Positions 22,538 through 34,424 of a stretch of DNA of 64,000 nucleotides are shown piece by piece. Position numbers and translations under genes: made by a program. The notes below the pieces were generated by a model. It did no database searches, was not told the origin of the DNA, and saw only the letters and a list, made by a program, of their open reading frames with translations. The stretch covers positions 62,001-126,000 of the forward strand of contig JAJSPD010000071.1 in the NCBI GenBank assembly GCA_021307315.1, in the 5' to 3' direction. The stretch is from Bisporella sp. PMI_857 (taxonomy: Eukaryota > Ascomycota > Leotiomycetes > Helotiales > Helotiaceae). Numbering within the stretch: position 1 is the first letter of the stretch; every line of letters begins with the position of its first letter.

Positions 22538-25500
22538 TCATTGTATTATAACCTCAAGCTGGTTATGCCTCTCCATACTAACGCTCCAATCTTCCGAACG
22601 AAACGGCCAAGTGTTCCAACGCCGGCTCGGCTGAGGAGAGAACAAGTGCTCCTTGGGCATCTGTCGTCCGTCACCGATAATGGGCGGAATGGAAAACGCC
22701 CTTGGAATAGCTGAGTCATTGCGCAGCAACTGATTGAAGGGACTTCCTTCGAACGTATCACCATCCTCGACATTAGAGCCGGAAACAGTCTCGATGTCTT
22801 CTCCCACCACTAGAACAAGCTGTTGGGTAGATTCCGATATGGCCAGTACCTCGTTCGACTGTTCGTTTGGAGTCGACGGAAGCACCCCCGGGGATGATGC
22901 TCTAGATGATGACAAACTAGGCGTTGTCGTTCGTGATTCATCCACTATGTCAGTTGTCGTATTGCTTTGGGGGTACTTACTAGGAGTTGCCCGGAGTAAT
23001 GCTGTGAGTCGTTTGGAAATTTTCGCCTTCAGCTCGGAAGTCATTGAAGGTGGAACCATATCTTCCGATTTGTAAGGGCGTAGCTCCAAGGCATCGAGCT
23101 CACTCCCGGATATCAGGAGAGCTTCATTTGCTGATGCTGATATACTCGGCATTCGCGGAGTAGCAGCTTCAGAATCCCGATGTAGCTCAACTTCCTGCGC
23201 TTGAGTAACTCTGCTGATGTCTGCGAATACGGTGCGAATTGGCGTAAATGTCGGATACTTGCTACACCCCCAAAGCAGACCAAGCATTTCGTTGTCTGGG
23301 AGTTTGAGCACTACAGCGCCAGAAGCACCGGCGTACTCGCTAGCTGGCTTTGCGTATTCGGCATGCATAATAATTTGATGTTCTAGGGTTTTGCAACCTG
23401 CTTGACTGACCACCTGCAGAGCTGCATTGACTTCCCCATCATGTGGTCCTATACCTGCACCTACAAATCGTACACTCTCTCCGCCTTCTACCACACGCGT
23501 TTGGTGACAGATATCGCCCTCTCCTTCGTCTATCTTCTCTCCCTCGGGGTGGAAGTTGTCATTTAGGTAACGGTATCGATTCTTTCCTTTGCGGGAGTCA
23601 TTTGGGTCGACTCTAAACAATGCCCAGTCAAGCCGATGTCCAGTATCAATGCCACTCAAATAGTCTGAGGTATTCGGGTTCACCATGCTATGAGACGAAC
23701 TCAGCGGGGCTAGGACCCCTTCTTCACACCGAAAAGAGAGGCAGCCGATTTTGAAGTTAGCATTATCATCCTTCTTATGTTCTTGAAGCCATGTTTGGAC
23801 TTCACCGAGCTTCCACATAAGGCCCAATATCTGTCGAGAGGGGTTTTCTGTGTCTTCTGGTTGTAATCCATTTGGGAAAGTTTGAGATAATTCTGCTCTC
23901 AATTCCGCTTCGAGATGTTTTTCGAATAGCTGAAGGTCTTTGGTGATGCGATTCACCTTGGCCACAGCAGGTGAGGTGAGTGTATTTGTGTCATTCTGGT
24001 AGTCTGTAGCACGACTTCCATAGGACTTGCTAATGAAATGGTCCACTGTAAGGATATATTTTTCGCCGTCAACAATTAGATAGCAACCTAAAGTCGCAAA
24101 TTCTGTAGCTGTACAGAGCAATCCGATTGATGCCCCCATACCAGCGTGTTTCCAGAAACGTGTATAAAATGGAAGTGAGCGCTTGGGACCCACTGAAGAT
24201 TTTGGATCACGTCTTCTTATCTCGCCGGCGAGAAGGATTAGCGATTCCTCAAAAAACTGGACTTCTATTCTAGCTTCCCGTAAACTTCTTCCACATGCTT
24301 TATCAAGCTGCCCTCGGATATCTACCTGAGTGGCTGGCCCTGGGAGGTGAGGGCTCTCTATGTGGATTACTGGATCCGCCGACTCAGGGCTGTCGCCGGC
24401 TCGTACCAAGGACGCAGTATAGTCATCTCCAACATATTCGCTAAGAATGTTGAACAAGGCTGGAATGATATACTTGTTCCATAGGTTTATCACCTCACTG
24501 TCTTCTGTCTTCCTGATTGGGAAGACCTTTGCAGAGTCACTCACTTTGGCTCGAGGGGGTTTCAGAGGGCAGAAATTGGTATGAACATAGTGGCGCTCCT
24601 CAATGCTGGCCTGCTCAGCCACTGCTTTTCTGTCAGTCAATCCCTTCACGATAGAATCTTTGATCGTTTTTCTCGCGAAATCTGATCGTAGACAGACTTT
24701 GATCTGGCGACGGCGTGCATCAAATGAAAGATACGGAATTCCTGAAACAAGGAAGTCTTCATGAACGAGTTTGGCCACCTGATGCCATACTACAAATGAT
24801 CGAATCAGAAGTGCAGGTACGTGCGGAGATGGTACTTACAAGACTTTGCTTTCATGAAATCATACGGGCTGATATCATCGACGTAGCACGTCAACGCACT
24901 CTCTGTCTCCGGGTCAGGAGTCTCACACAGTGGAGCAGAGATGTCAGTTGAAATCTCAAGAGAATTAATTCCATCTCCTTTCGTCTTGTTCTCCTTGTCA
25001 AGGCCTAGACTAAGAACAGTTGATGGGGCCGATCTTGGGCACTAGTAAGAGAATATTCCTTGCTAAAGCAACGGGGAAGATACCTACCTTCGCCGCTTTG
25101 ATGCTCGAAGCGAATTGTGCTCCCAAGGCCGTTTGGTATTGGTAAGGCTCTCGGATGTTCCTGCTGGTCCCCTTGATGGCGGTGATAATAACTGATCGAG
25201 CAGAACATTCCTGGAACCTGCACCTGATGTTAATATTTCTGCTTCAAGAGGGTAAGTGCACACATAGAGGAAAGGCAGAAACCTACCCTGAGAGTCTATG
25301 CCATGCGCCTTCTGTAAATGCAATTTCAAGCTCTCTTGCGCTGAGAAACAAAGTTGTTGGCTCGGATTCCTCGGTCGGCATGATTCCAACGGGCAGGTTA
25401 AGATGGACTTCTGTGTAGCACCAGCCACACCATGCTCTGTAAGGAGGTGGCGAAGAAAATGATCACTTCTTCGTTTTCGTGAACTGTGACAGTTTGTATT

Positions 25501-26144
25501 CCCACAGTCTCCGCAGATGATGCCGCCATCTTCATGTACTGTGTGAATATGTCGATCCAAATCCGTTTTTTGTTTGAAGGAGCCACTGCAGCCAGCATAG
25601 TGACATGACACACGGTTTCTGTGTTTTGAGGACGGATAATTGCTGTTTTGACTGAGCATGCTGCTTTGCATATACGATTCGTCCTGATTGACCTAGAAGC
25701 ATAAACTTTTTCGAAACTGTTGAAAACTGGAATATGTCATACCTGATGCTCTGCCAAGAAGGGGTTGAATGAAGTCATTCCATCAGAGCTATTGTAAATA
25801 TCGGGCCATGTGCCATCAAAGGCATTCAATTCGGCAAGGCTATTGTATCCACAAGAGTTATCAGATGTTGTACTTGTTGATATCTGGTCAGACTCTGCAA
25901 GGTTGAAAGATGATATAGTAGTAAGGGATCGCGAATCCTGGTTTAATCTTTGGGTTGATAAAACCCTAGGCGCACTGTCCGGCGAGCACATGTCTATAGG
26001 GTCAGGATTACTCAATGCTCCCCAATTTCTCCTTGCTGTATCGCAGAGATTCATCCCTTGGTTGAAACCGGCAGTATTTGATAGTAGAGCAGTATCGCTC
26101 GAGTGTGATATATTGTATAGATGATCATGGTTGGAGTCGTTCAT
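22538..26144 (-). CDS. C2H2 zinc-finger / chymotrypsin-like serine protease fusion protein
   Basis: Five exons: 25743-26144, 25287-25692, 25088-25223, 24840-25009, 22538-24789, giving 1121 aa with all phases consistent. Residues 1-134 are Ser/Asn/Asp-rich. Three C2H2-type fingers follow: CHYAGCSGSF..HIHTVH (about 164-187), CGDCGNTNC..HLLTEH (194-221) and CPLESC..HLQKAH (234-264). The large last exon carries a trypsin-like fold: YLIVDGEKYILTVDHF (candidate His about 622), HRLDWALFRVDP (Asp about 759) and EYAGASGAVVLKL (Ser about 861, GxSG). A Ser/Thr-rich tail completes it. The triad assignment is by motif and order, not by alignment. The 63-nt intron 25224-25286 has no in-frame stop. An in-frame ATG at 26282 would add 46 residues. 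Nuclear or DNA-linked proteolysis is inference only. Confidence 0.72.
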
Positions 26145-28330
26145 GGTCGTGAGCCTAGATTGTCTGGAAGAATAGAGTTGCTTTGTGTGAAAGGCGGAAT
26201 CAGCACTGATATTACAGAGGAATGTACTGTCATACCCAATCTTGTAGTCCCCAAGACAGGTGGTTGAGGTCGGCTTTATCATCTTCCACAGATGGCCCCA
26301 TCTTCCCCGATCCCTTCAAGGCTGTATATCCAGAGTAAATAGGTCAGTTACGAGCTGACCACCAAATATTCAAATGACCGAATGGCTTGCACAAGATCTC
26401 CACTGGTCTGGCAATAAACCAGAGGAGCATTTTCAATACTTTCGGAAGGCACAACGCCCCACCCCGATAACTTAGATCCTGGATGAAATCCGCCCAATAT
26501 GCCGGGCGGCACGCCCAGTTTCGTAAACCCCTGTAGGGCGGTATGGTGAGTGGTGCCACGACACGAATAACGGTGGGATGAGGTTATTGATGCAATTGGC
26601 CAATGTCCTGCTGACCTCAGCCAATCGAAAACATTCCGTGTCCTCCCACGGTATCAGCCTCCTTGGACGAATCCGCCCTGGACGAACCCGCCCTAAACAA
26701 CGCGGCATAGAGGGCTATATACCATCTCAAATTCCACCTCTGCGAGTCTCAGGGTCAAGGGGGAAAATGGCGTTTGTTCCCCCTCGACTCCGGCGCGCCC
26801 GGCCACAAATTCCCGTCGAGAAGGTATTATTCTAGGTTGATAGCATTCTATATAAAAATTGCCTCTTCCAGTGTTCTTAATAGCACAAATAGTGAGTGCA
26901 CTGGCTATTTTTGGACGCTGTGCAGTCCACCGCACTGACTATGACTAATACTAGTGAATTATAGTGCACGCAGTGTATACACGTGCCCAACATTTAACTA
27001 GCGGCTAGCCTCCCGTTCCACCTCCTTCCCAGTTTCATCTACAGAATCAATTCACAGCAACAACCCTGTTCACAGCCACGATTTCAAGCACTTAGTAGCC
27101 TCAATCCTCTCATACCCAAATGGTTCCTGCGGTCCGAAATAGTAATCTGCGCGCCGCTAAACAGGCGTCCAGGCTCAAATGTTATGGCCGGAATTGATAA
27201 AAATATCAAGCAGTGTGGGGAATAGTGTCGCGGCTGTAATACAATTCCTTATTTGACACCTAAATACAGACAGTCTGTATTATTTGAACATGCAAACGGT
27301 TACAAATACAGTACAATATCCCATGTGGTCGTATGTTAAAGCCGGCCACGGTAGCAATAGACTCCTAGGCCAACACAACCTCTTGATTCGTTTATAAGAC
27401 TTTCAAGCACTTAATCTTTTTCCAGGACTTAAAACTGTGAATCACTTCAATATCATCAGCTTTAAGCGATTCCATCAATTAGAGATAGTAATGACTAAGT
27501 ACAGCTCATTCACATCATGGAGTGTAATCATGTTGGTGAGAGACGCTAGTCTTGCGATATATTTATCGACATTATCAAGGAATTGTATGTGCTGCTGATA
27601 ACATGGTCTTGGGTGCCGAATGGCGATTTATTGGCGACACAAGGACCTGGGCAAGAGTGGCCGAGTACAGGAGTACTCAGATGATATGGGCGGCGGTGAT
27701 CTCTGGAGCTGCCCTCATACACGTGCACACAATCTATTGAGACACAATTCTAGAATATCGAGTCCACCTAATTATTATCCCCAAGACCATCGATCCATTG
27801 GTCCATAGGGCAAAATGCGGGCGTGCCCAGGGCGGGTTGGGAAACCCGCGTGACTGCGCACTTTAACCTACAATCTGAAGGTGTTAAAAGTTTTAATCGA
27901 GTTAGGTTTTAATTCCCCGGGTAGCATTGGGCTCTATAGAGGGCTTCGGGCTCGTTGGTTGTGTGTTGTATAATGAAATAGAATAAGCACTAGTTCCTCT
28001 CGTAGAAGTGAAGATGTTGCTAATATAACAAAGAATATCAACTGCTAAGCTATATGAAAGTATTTGAGCACGATGATACCATCTAAGAAATGCTTTCTTA
28101 CATATATACTATGTAATTATTGGAGTCTGGAAGAGTCCATAGAGTCTATTCGGACTCCAGTGATGTCAGGAACTAGCTTACCTAATAGGCCGAGGGGCTA
28201 GAAAATCTCTTATGGGTCTACAACGTAAATACACGGCATACAATACAAGCACCTACCACCCGTATTTTATCGGCGTGATACTCTCTATCAATTTCATATT
28301 CCTAACAAGTGACTTTTTCGGGGCTCAACA
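26145..28330. other. Intergenic, repeat-like; includes promoter of the zinc-finger/protease gene
   Basis: Several GC-rich pieces with GGGCGG and CCGCCC motifs (26460-26700) and 'gggcgtgcccagggcgggttgg' type sequence near 27814 sit in AT-rich DNA. They recall ends of fungal hAT-like elements, but no transposase frame or matching inverted ends were found. Confidence 0.4.
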
Positions 28331-28845
28331 TGTGACAACCTCAAAATCTGGGTCGTCTAACCGTATTACGTAATTACCCTTATGACGATAGTACGGTTTC
28401 TTGAGCACTCTATTAGTCCTAGGCCCTAACTCTTTCTAGGAGCCTAACTCCCAGGATTCTCATAGGTCCTGGGACCTCCGTCCTAGGATTTTATGCGGTT
28501 CCAGGACAACCATATCCCTTAAGGTCCACTATCGTAACATAGATTCACAAACCACCCTGTACTAAACGCATGTTTGTACAAAATACGGAACAGTGTGGAG
28601 GGGAACATGCTGAAGAGCAAGAACAGCAACAGGATCTAGCACAAAACCTACAGGCGTGATATCGATAGCTGTGGCATACTAGGGAAAGCACCGGGGAGCC
28701 TAAGCTCTATATAATAGATAGCCATCGATAGCTGTAAACTTGTAATATATAAAGGAGTAAAAGGTGTATTGTGTGATGAAAAGTTCTCGTTGCTATAAGT
28801 TACAAAAGATCCAACTTATATAAGTGTCCATGCAGAATGATCACA
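28331..28845. mobile_element. Candidate solo LTR, degenerate
   Basis: The block starts TGTGACAACC and ends GATCACA, giving a 5-bp terminal inverted repeat (TGTGA/TCACA) over 515 bp. Inside are a TATATAA box (about 28710) and repeated CCTAGG/CCTGGGACC motifs. Flanking pentamers (CAACA and TGGTA) are not a target duplication, and no internal retrotransposon genes are present. It is only a candidate. Confidence 0.3.
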
Positions 28846-29340
28846 TGGTACAACAACCACGCGACAAAACAAGAAAAAAGAAATCAGCCCCACCAAATTA
28901 GTGCTGTCACGAAGCTAATACGAACGCTTTTGCAAGCTGACAATAAAGTTCAGTTACAAGGATACTAAACTAAAAAAAAAAAAAAAAAGATGGTGGAGCT
29001 TGAAAAAGGTATTGTTGGAAATCAATTTATTGTTACGAGGTTAGGGCTAGGTGAGGCGCGTAGGTCAGGTGGTCCAAGTGCGTTCCTCTACCCCACCTAA
29101 TGTCTTCTTATGGCCTGAGGCTCGATAACCGGGCTCACTTACACCAAAGCCCTAACCTAACCTAACCTTTATTAGTCTCCCATTTGCCGTGTTTCCAGTA
29201 AGTTAGATCGTTAGACTATCCTGTTGCCACGGACTATCCGGCGCAGGCCATTCACCCACATTAACACAACACAGCAGACTTCAGAAGGGCTTTTGTTCGT
29301 CCAACGCCAAGTCGCATGCTTCAAACAATCCTTAACGGAA
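28846..29340. other. Upstream region of the Zn2Cys6 gene with poly-A run and inverted repeat
   Basis: Contains a run of 16 A at 28973-28988 and an 11-bp inverted repeat pair (separate entry). Otherwise no genes. Confidence 0.5.
29038..29158. repeat. 11-bp inverted repeat pair, telomere-like sequence
   Basis: AGGTTAGGGCT at 29038-29048 and its exact complement AGCCCTAACCT at 29148-29158 face each other. The second copy continues as CCTAACCTAACC, a short TTAGG-like tract. The 121-bp unit could be a small transposon relic or an upstream stem-loop of the transcription factor gene. Confidence 0.6.
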
Positions 29341-31751
29341 ATGAAGCGAGCACTGGAGGTGGTTGATGGGGACGTTACAGGCTCCCATGGATCCAAGAGT
29401 TCGCCGCGGCCCCGACGTCAAGATCCGGTATCATGCCAATTTTGTCGAAAGAAAAAATTGAAATGTGATCGTGGGGCTCCTTGCTCTAATTGCGTGACTC
29501 GGAAGCTTATATGCTCATCTTCTCTATTGAGTAAGCGACCGTCACCAAAGATATCCGTCGTTGGGAAATGGAGAGTGATGTTGGTCACCTGACGCAAATG
29601 TACAGATCCTACTCATACATTCAATTCTGCAACACAACCCAGATCCGAGCTTGATCTTCCAGGTATATATGAGTCTGTCTCTCCAAGGAGGCATTTCTAA
29701 TTGTGTCTAATCATATCAAAGCAATCACGTCACCGTCGACCTCTTGTCGAGGGTTGAGAGACTTGAGGCTCTTCTGACCTCCAAGAATCGAGCAGAGCAA
29801 GATCAGCCATCAAAAAACTCTCCAATAGTTGCAGCGTCAATAAAACCTCAAAATTCGGAGCTTCCTCTCACTCATCGTAGTCCAGACGAAGTTGAACTTG
29901 CCAACACAGTTACATGGCTTGAAAATGATGTTGTCTCCTCCGAGCAACAGATATCAACAGTAAGTCCATATTTTCCGCACCTAATATCATACTCACTACA
30001 CTAGACTACGACAAAGAACACGGATATAGCTGAAGACTTTCGGTCTTTTGTTACTTCCATTGCCACGCCATTTTCTACAGCGCCTATAGATCAGACCAGG
30101 CTGAAGATCCTGCCCTCTCGAAAACAGGGCCACGCGCTACTAGACTATTTCCTACGTGAGATCAGTTGGCAGTACCATATTATACATGCTCCAACCGTCA
30201 GAGAGCACCTCGATGCTATCTATGACAGCATCGAGAATGAGAAGCCACTGAATTATGGCATTTTGACTCTAATATGCACAATATTTACATTGAGTGCTTA
30301 CTTCTCACCAAACACAGGAGCAGAACATAACATAACTGCAATTGCATGGGGGCGACTAGCTCAAGATGCGCTCTCTGTATCGGACTGCATATCCAAACCT
30401 TCCATTGAGACCTTACAGAGTATTATATTGATCGGCGTACATATTATTCCCAACGTTATTGGTTCAGTTTGGATGATGAGAATTTTGACAGGAACACAAA
30501 TACAATTGGCGCGAGCCTTGCAGCTTGACCAGATCGATTCACGGATGGCTAAGCGAAAGAGAAAAACCGGAGACGTAGATTGGGTTCAGGTAGAGGTTGG
30601 GCGGAGGATATGGTGGCATATTGTTTCCGTGGACTGGTAAAGCCCTTTCACTCTTCATCACCATGACAACTAACAAAAATAGGTTTATGTGTTTCATTGC
30701 AGGTGTACCTTGGCCCGGGGGTTCCTACATGATCCAACGCAAACAGATGAACGTTGATGTGCCCTCCAACACCGACGACATCCTCATTACAGCCTCAGGG
30801 AACTACGATCAGCCTTTAAGTATCTACACTGATTCTACCTTCATACGCTTCAGGATTGAAGTCGCAAATGTCTTTCGCGAAATTGCGGATGCGACGTGGG
30901 ATGCTGGAGGTTCCGCGGATGATATCTCCTATGATCTTCTCTTGGAGCTTGATAAGAGGCTCAATACTCTGGCCAAGGCCCTTAGCCAAAAGCTGGACAT
31001 AATTGAGAGCGAGTCGATGAAACGTCTGGCACCAGATGATGTATCTGGGATGAGAAAGCTAAGACACCTTATCTCCAGACAAAATAACACGAACATCCTC
31101 TGCATCCACACCCGTATTTCCCGATTGCACCGTCCTTACCTCGTGCGTGGTGCCCAAGATCCACACTACACATACAGCAGGATGTCATGCTTGCGCTCGG
31201 CGCGTATCGTCATCGAGTCAAGTAAAGCTATCATGGCCACCACTAGTAAATCAGATGCAATCAAGTTCGTGGCGCTCGGTCATCATATGTTCGTTTCGAC
31301 TGTCATCTTACTCATGGACTACTATTTCGACCGTGATGAACCCCAGAAAAAACAGAGGATGGAAGAAATTCTAGATGCCCTCAAAGTCCTAGAGACTTCT
31401 CAAGATCAGAACACCATCGCAACGCGAGGGCTGCAAAGGCTACACCAGATTCTGAAGAAACACCCGGAGAGCAAAAGCGCAGACGATCATGAACCCCGAG
31501 AAAACCAGCCGAACTTGTGGTAGAAAGCGCAGCTGGATACTGGTATATTTCCATCCGAACCCGCGCAAAATATTTTCAAAAGCTCTGACACCGCTCAATT
31601 TACTCCTGTCCCGTCCCCTGATTCTGCCTCTATGATGCCGCCTTGGCTAGAAATAGATTTCTCGATGTTTGGGAGTATCAATTTTGACGCCGGTATGGAT
31701 CCGTCGCAATTTGAGTCCTACTTTCTGGGCGATGCGCAGATGTATGGGTAG
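29341..31751 (+). CDS. Zn(II)2Cys6 transcription factor with fungal-specific regulatory domain
   Basis: The binuclear cluster reads SCQFCRKKKLKCDRGAPCSN then CVTRKLIC, with six Cys in C-x2-C-x6-C-x5-C-x2-C-x6-C spacing, preceded by a basic stretch. A leucine-type helix (LLSRVERLEALLTS) follows for dimerisation. The middle region carries the fungal_trans domain signature, including VGRRIWWHIVSVDW. My exons are 29341-29530, 29606-29672, 29722-29959, 30005-30636, 30683-31519 and 31583-31751 (710 aa). The second donor (GTCTGT at 29673) is poor but is the only one keeping phase. Without the last intron (31520-31582, 63 nt) the frame stops at TAG 31521-31523 after 655 aa; removing it restores an acidic tail ending FLGDAQMYG. 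The target genes are unknown. No biosynthetic cluster is adjacent. Confidence 0.82.
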
Positions 31752-33257
31752 ATTTCTTCCTAGCCCTCTGCCATCTATTTTGTACCTATATCTCAGAAAA
31801 TAATCCACATCTTTTGCAACACAATCAGATGTCGCCGTTTTATTTTCGCTGCCAATCTTATGCCTGTTATCGAAACAAGTAGACGCATCTTCATGCCATT
31901 CCAGTATACACCTATTTCGATAGATAATGTTTTTCTCGAGATTCGAGCTGGTTGTATTGGATGGGAAACCGCATCAGTTAGTTAGTATCTGCCTTAACAC
32001 CTATTCCTTCTCTGAAAGACCTAAATTGACCTCTCTCAGCTCTGTTGAACAGATTTTATTGCTAGAAATAGTCATTCATGTAGAGCCAAATAAATCCATA
32101 TGCAGAGCTTTAAATGGGCCGATTCTCGCCTTGTGCACTTCTTTAGCTAATATTTAAGGCTATCGCCAATATCAACATACGACAGTAAACCATCATTAGC
32201 GCACCGTATGTGAAAAGTCCATTATCTTAAGGATCTACTCGTCCTATGTAAAAGATACTTGTCGCCCTACTACCCCAGCAGCCTAAGCACACGGCCCCTA
32301 CTTTGAGGCTTGATCTATCATTTGTTGTACTACGACTGGCCGTTGAAAGCCTTTTGGTGCATTTTTAAATGATCTGCTGATCTCTGTCGTGGATTTAGCA
32401 CTGCCCATCTATCGCCAAATCCAGCGAAGTGTAATGTTTCCATATTCAGATATAACTTCGCCGATTTGTCACATAGTCGAATTACAGACTACGAGGAGGT
32501 CATCTTGCGGATAGTGATCGCAGTAGTGTGCTTGTTGAAGTAAATAACGCCAAATGTGATGAGGAATCTAGACCTGAACATCTTCATGGGGTTGTGATAC
32601 GAGACCGCAGAAGCCAGGGCTTACTGACAATAATGATGTCGTCGGCATAAAAAGGCGCTAAGGAATTGGTTGTGTGAGGATAGAGAGTAGTTCGAGATAT
32701 AGAAAGAAAGACTTTGTACAAGGAGATAGTTGAACTAAAGTCGAATAGATGTAAAAATCTAACTCTTGACGGCAACGGTCCAATATTATCGGTGAAAATG
32801 GAAGCAAGGACACCAAATTCCTAACTTACAATACTTAACATGAGCCATGCCTATCATTCCAAGTAGCATTTCGATGACATGAGCGTATAATTCTATGGTA
32901 GGTCGTCGCCTATTCGTCGCCAAGAATTTGTCCATAATAGCCTAAATGGAAAGATCGAGCCCATTGGTGGTTTTATGGATCTTGGGAAACGTGGGAAGGC
33001 AGGGACGAGTTGAGGGGTCTATACTTTGGCAAATGTGAGAACGAGGCCTTTTATGCCGAGCACCGAGTTCGATGTTAAAATATCGTAAGTCTGTATGTCG
33101 TGAGAGATTGTGTAACTTTGGAATCGATGTGGTATCATTATGCCATGAAATAAAGCACATACTGTAGGAGTGCAGAATTCTTGTCGACTATCGCCGCCTA
33201 ACGTTCTTCACTTTGTCTTTATTGGAAGGAACGGGTAGCAATCACTGTCCTCCAGCC
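31752..33257. other. Intergenic, no gene seen
   Basis: AT-rich sequence between the transcription factor and the EGF-like secreted protein gene. The frames of 60-76 codons here show no recognisable composition or splice continuation. Confidence 0.5.
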
Positions 33258-34424
33258 ATGTATATCCCCATAATTCTCATGTTTCTAACTGGGTTCCTCT
33301 TCCAATCCGCCATTGCTTGCACAACAGACGATGACTGCAGTCTCAACGGTATCTGCACTGATTCCACCTGCATTTGTGATCCCGGCTGGACAAGCTCCGA
33401 CTGTGGAAAACTCGACCTCCTCCCGGCGACCCGCTACACAGGCTACAACCACACTAACGTGACCCTCCCCTCATACTACAGCACCAAAGGTGGGAACTCC
33501 TCCTGGGGTGGACATATCCTGCGCGACCGGGAAGATCCCAAGCTCTTCCACCTCGTAATCGCGCAGTTCGCCAAAGGCTGTGGCCTCTCCGCCTGGCGTC
33601 CCTTCAGCTTCGTTATCCGAGCGGAGAGCAAGAATGGGCCGCAGGGGCCGTATGAGTACGCGCAGACGCTGACAAGCACGTTTCGGCATAACCCGACTAC
33701 GTTTTGGAGTGAGGCGGATCAGAGGTACCTTATGTATACTATTGGTATTGATACGGAGGTGCCGAGTACGTGCAAGTCTTACAAGTGGGCGAACAACATT
33801 AGCGTTTCGTCTGCGCCTGATATTCGTGGCCCTTGGACGCCGTTTGAGGTGCTTATCAATGGCACGAATCCGGCGCCATGGCCGGCATGGTCCCCTGATA
33901 ACCACACTGGTGAGATCATATTGGGGAGCGAGGATGTTCGGATCTGGTCGAGTGGCTCTGTCGGTTTCTCGGGTCAGTATCAACTAATTAAAACGATGCC
34001 CTGGAATACTTCTGACTACTCTCCAACTTGGACTGAAGACCCATTTCTCTGGCGAGACAAGCGTGGACATTGGCATGCTCTCGCGCATTGGATGATTGAT
34101 ATCACGGAGCACGGTGTCAAATACCCACGTGTCGGTGCTCATATGTTCTCAAGGACCTTGACGGGGAACTGGTCGTTCAAGCTACAGGAGACATATAATA
34201 CCACGGTTCTATTCACTGATGAAACTCGCACGGATTACTATCGTAGAGAACGGCCGAAATTATTCTTTAGTGACGATAGAGAGCTGACGCCGTTGTATCT
34301 TGTGAATGGCGTGCAGGAATTTAATAGTTCAAGTAGCTACACCTTGATACAGCCTATTGGGCAAGCGTCGGAGAACTTCGAGAGAAGCCTGGGTTTTGAG
34401 GTAGTCAGAGATATTGAAACTTAA
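33258..34424 (+). CDS. Secreted EGF-like plus glycosidase-type beta-propeller protein
   Basis: Single exon, 388 aa from the ATG at 33258 (the frame opens earlier only at a non-ATG codon). Residues 1-21 form a signal peptide. Then an EGF-like module: CTTDDDCSLNGICTDSTCIC followed by DPGWTSSDCG, six cysteines. The remainder resembles the five-bladed propeller of GH43/GH32/GH68-type proteins: DREDPKLFHLV, RHNPTTFWSEADQRYLMY, EDPFLWRDKRGHWHALAHW (WTEDPF blade motif with Asp and Glu), and RERPKLFFSDDRELTPLYL near the end. Many N-x-S/T sites fit a glycosylated extracellular protein. The fungal family with an EGF domain in front of this propeller is usually annotated as hypothetical. Catalytic residues were not assigned, so it may bind rather than cleave glycans. 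GC content is higher than in the flanking DNA. Confidence 0.82.
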   Translation: MYIPIILMFLTGFLFQSAIACTTDDDCSLNGICTDSTCICDPGWTSSDCGKLDLLPATRYTGYNHTNVTLPSYYSTKGGNSSWGGHILRDREDPKLFHLVIAQFAKGCGLSAWRPFSFVIRAESKNGPQGPYEYAQTLTSTFRHNPTTFWSEADQRYLMYTIGIDTEVPSTCKSYKWANNISVSSAPDIRGPWTPFEVLINGTNPAPWPAWSPDNHTGEIILGSEDVRIWSSGSVGFSGQYQLIKTMPWNTSDYSPTWTEDPFLWRDKRGHWHALAHWMIDITEHGVKYPRVGAHMFSRTLTGNWSFKLQETYNTTVLFTDETRTDYYRRERPKLFFSDDRELTPLYLVNGVQEFNSSSSYTLIQPIGQASENFERSLGFEVVRDIET

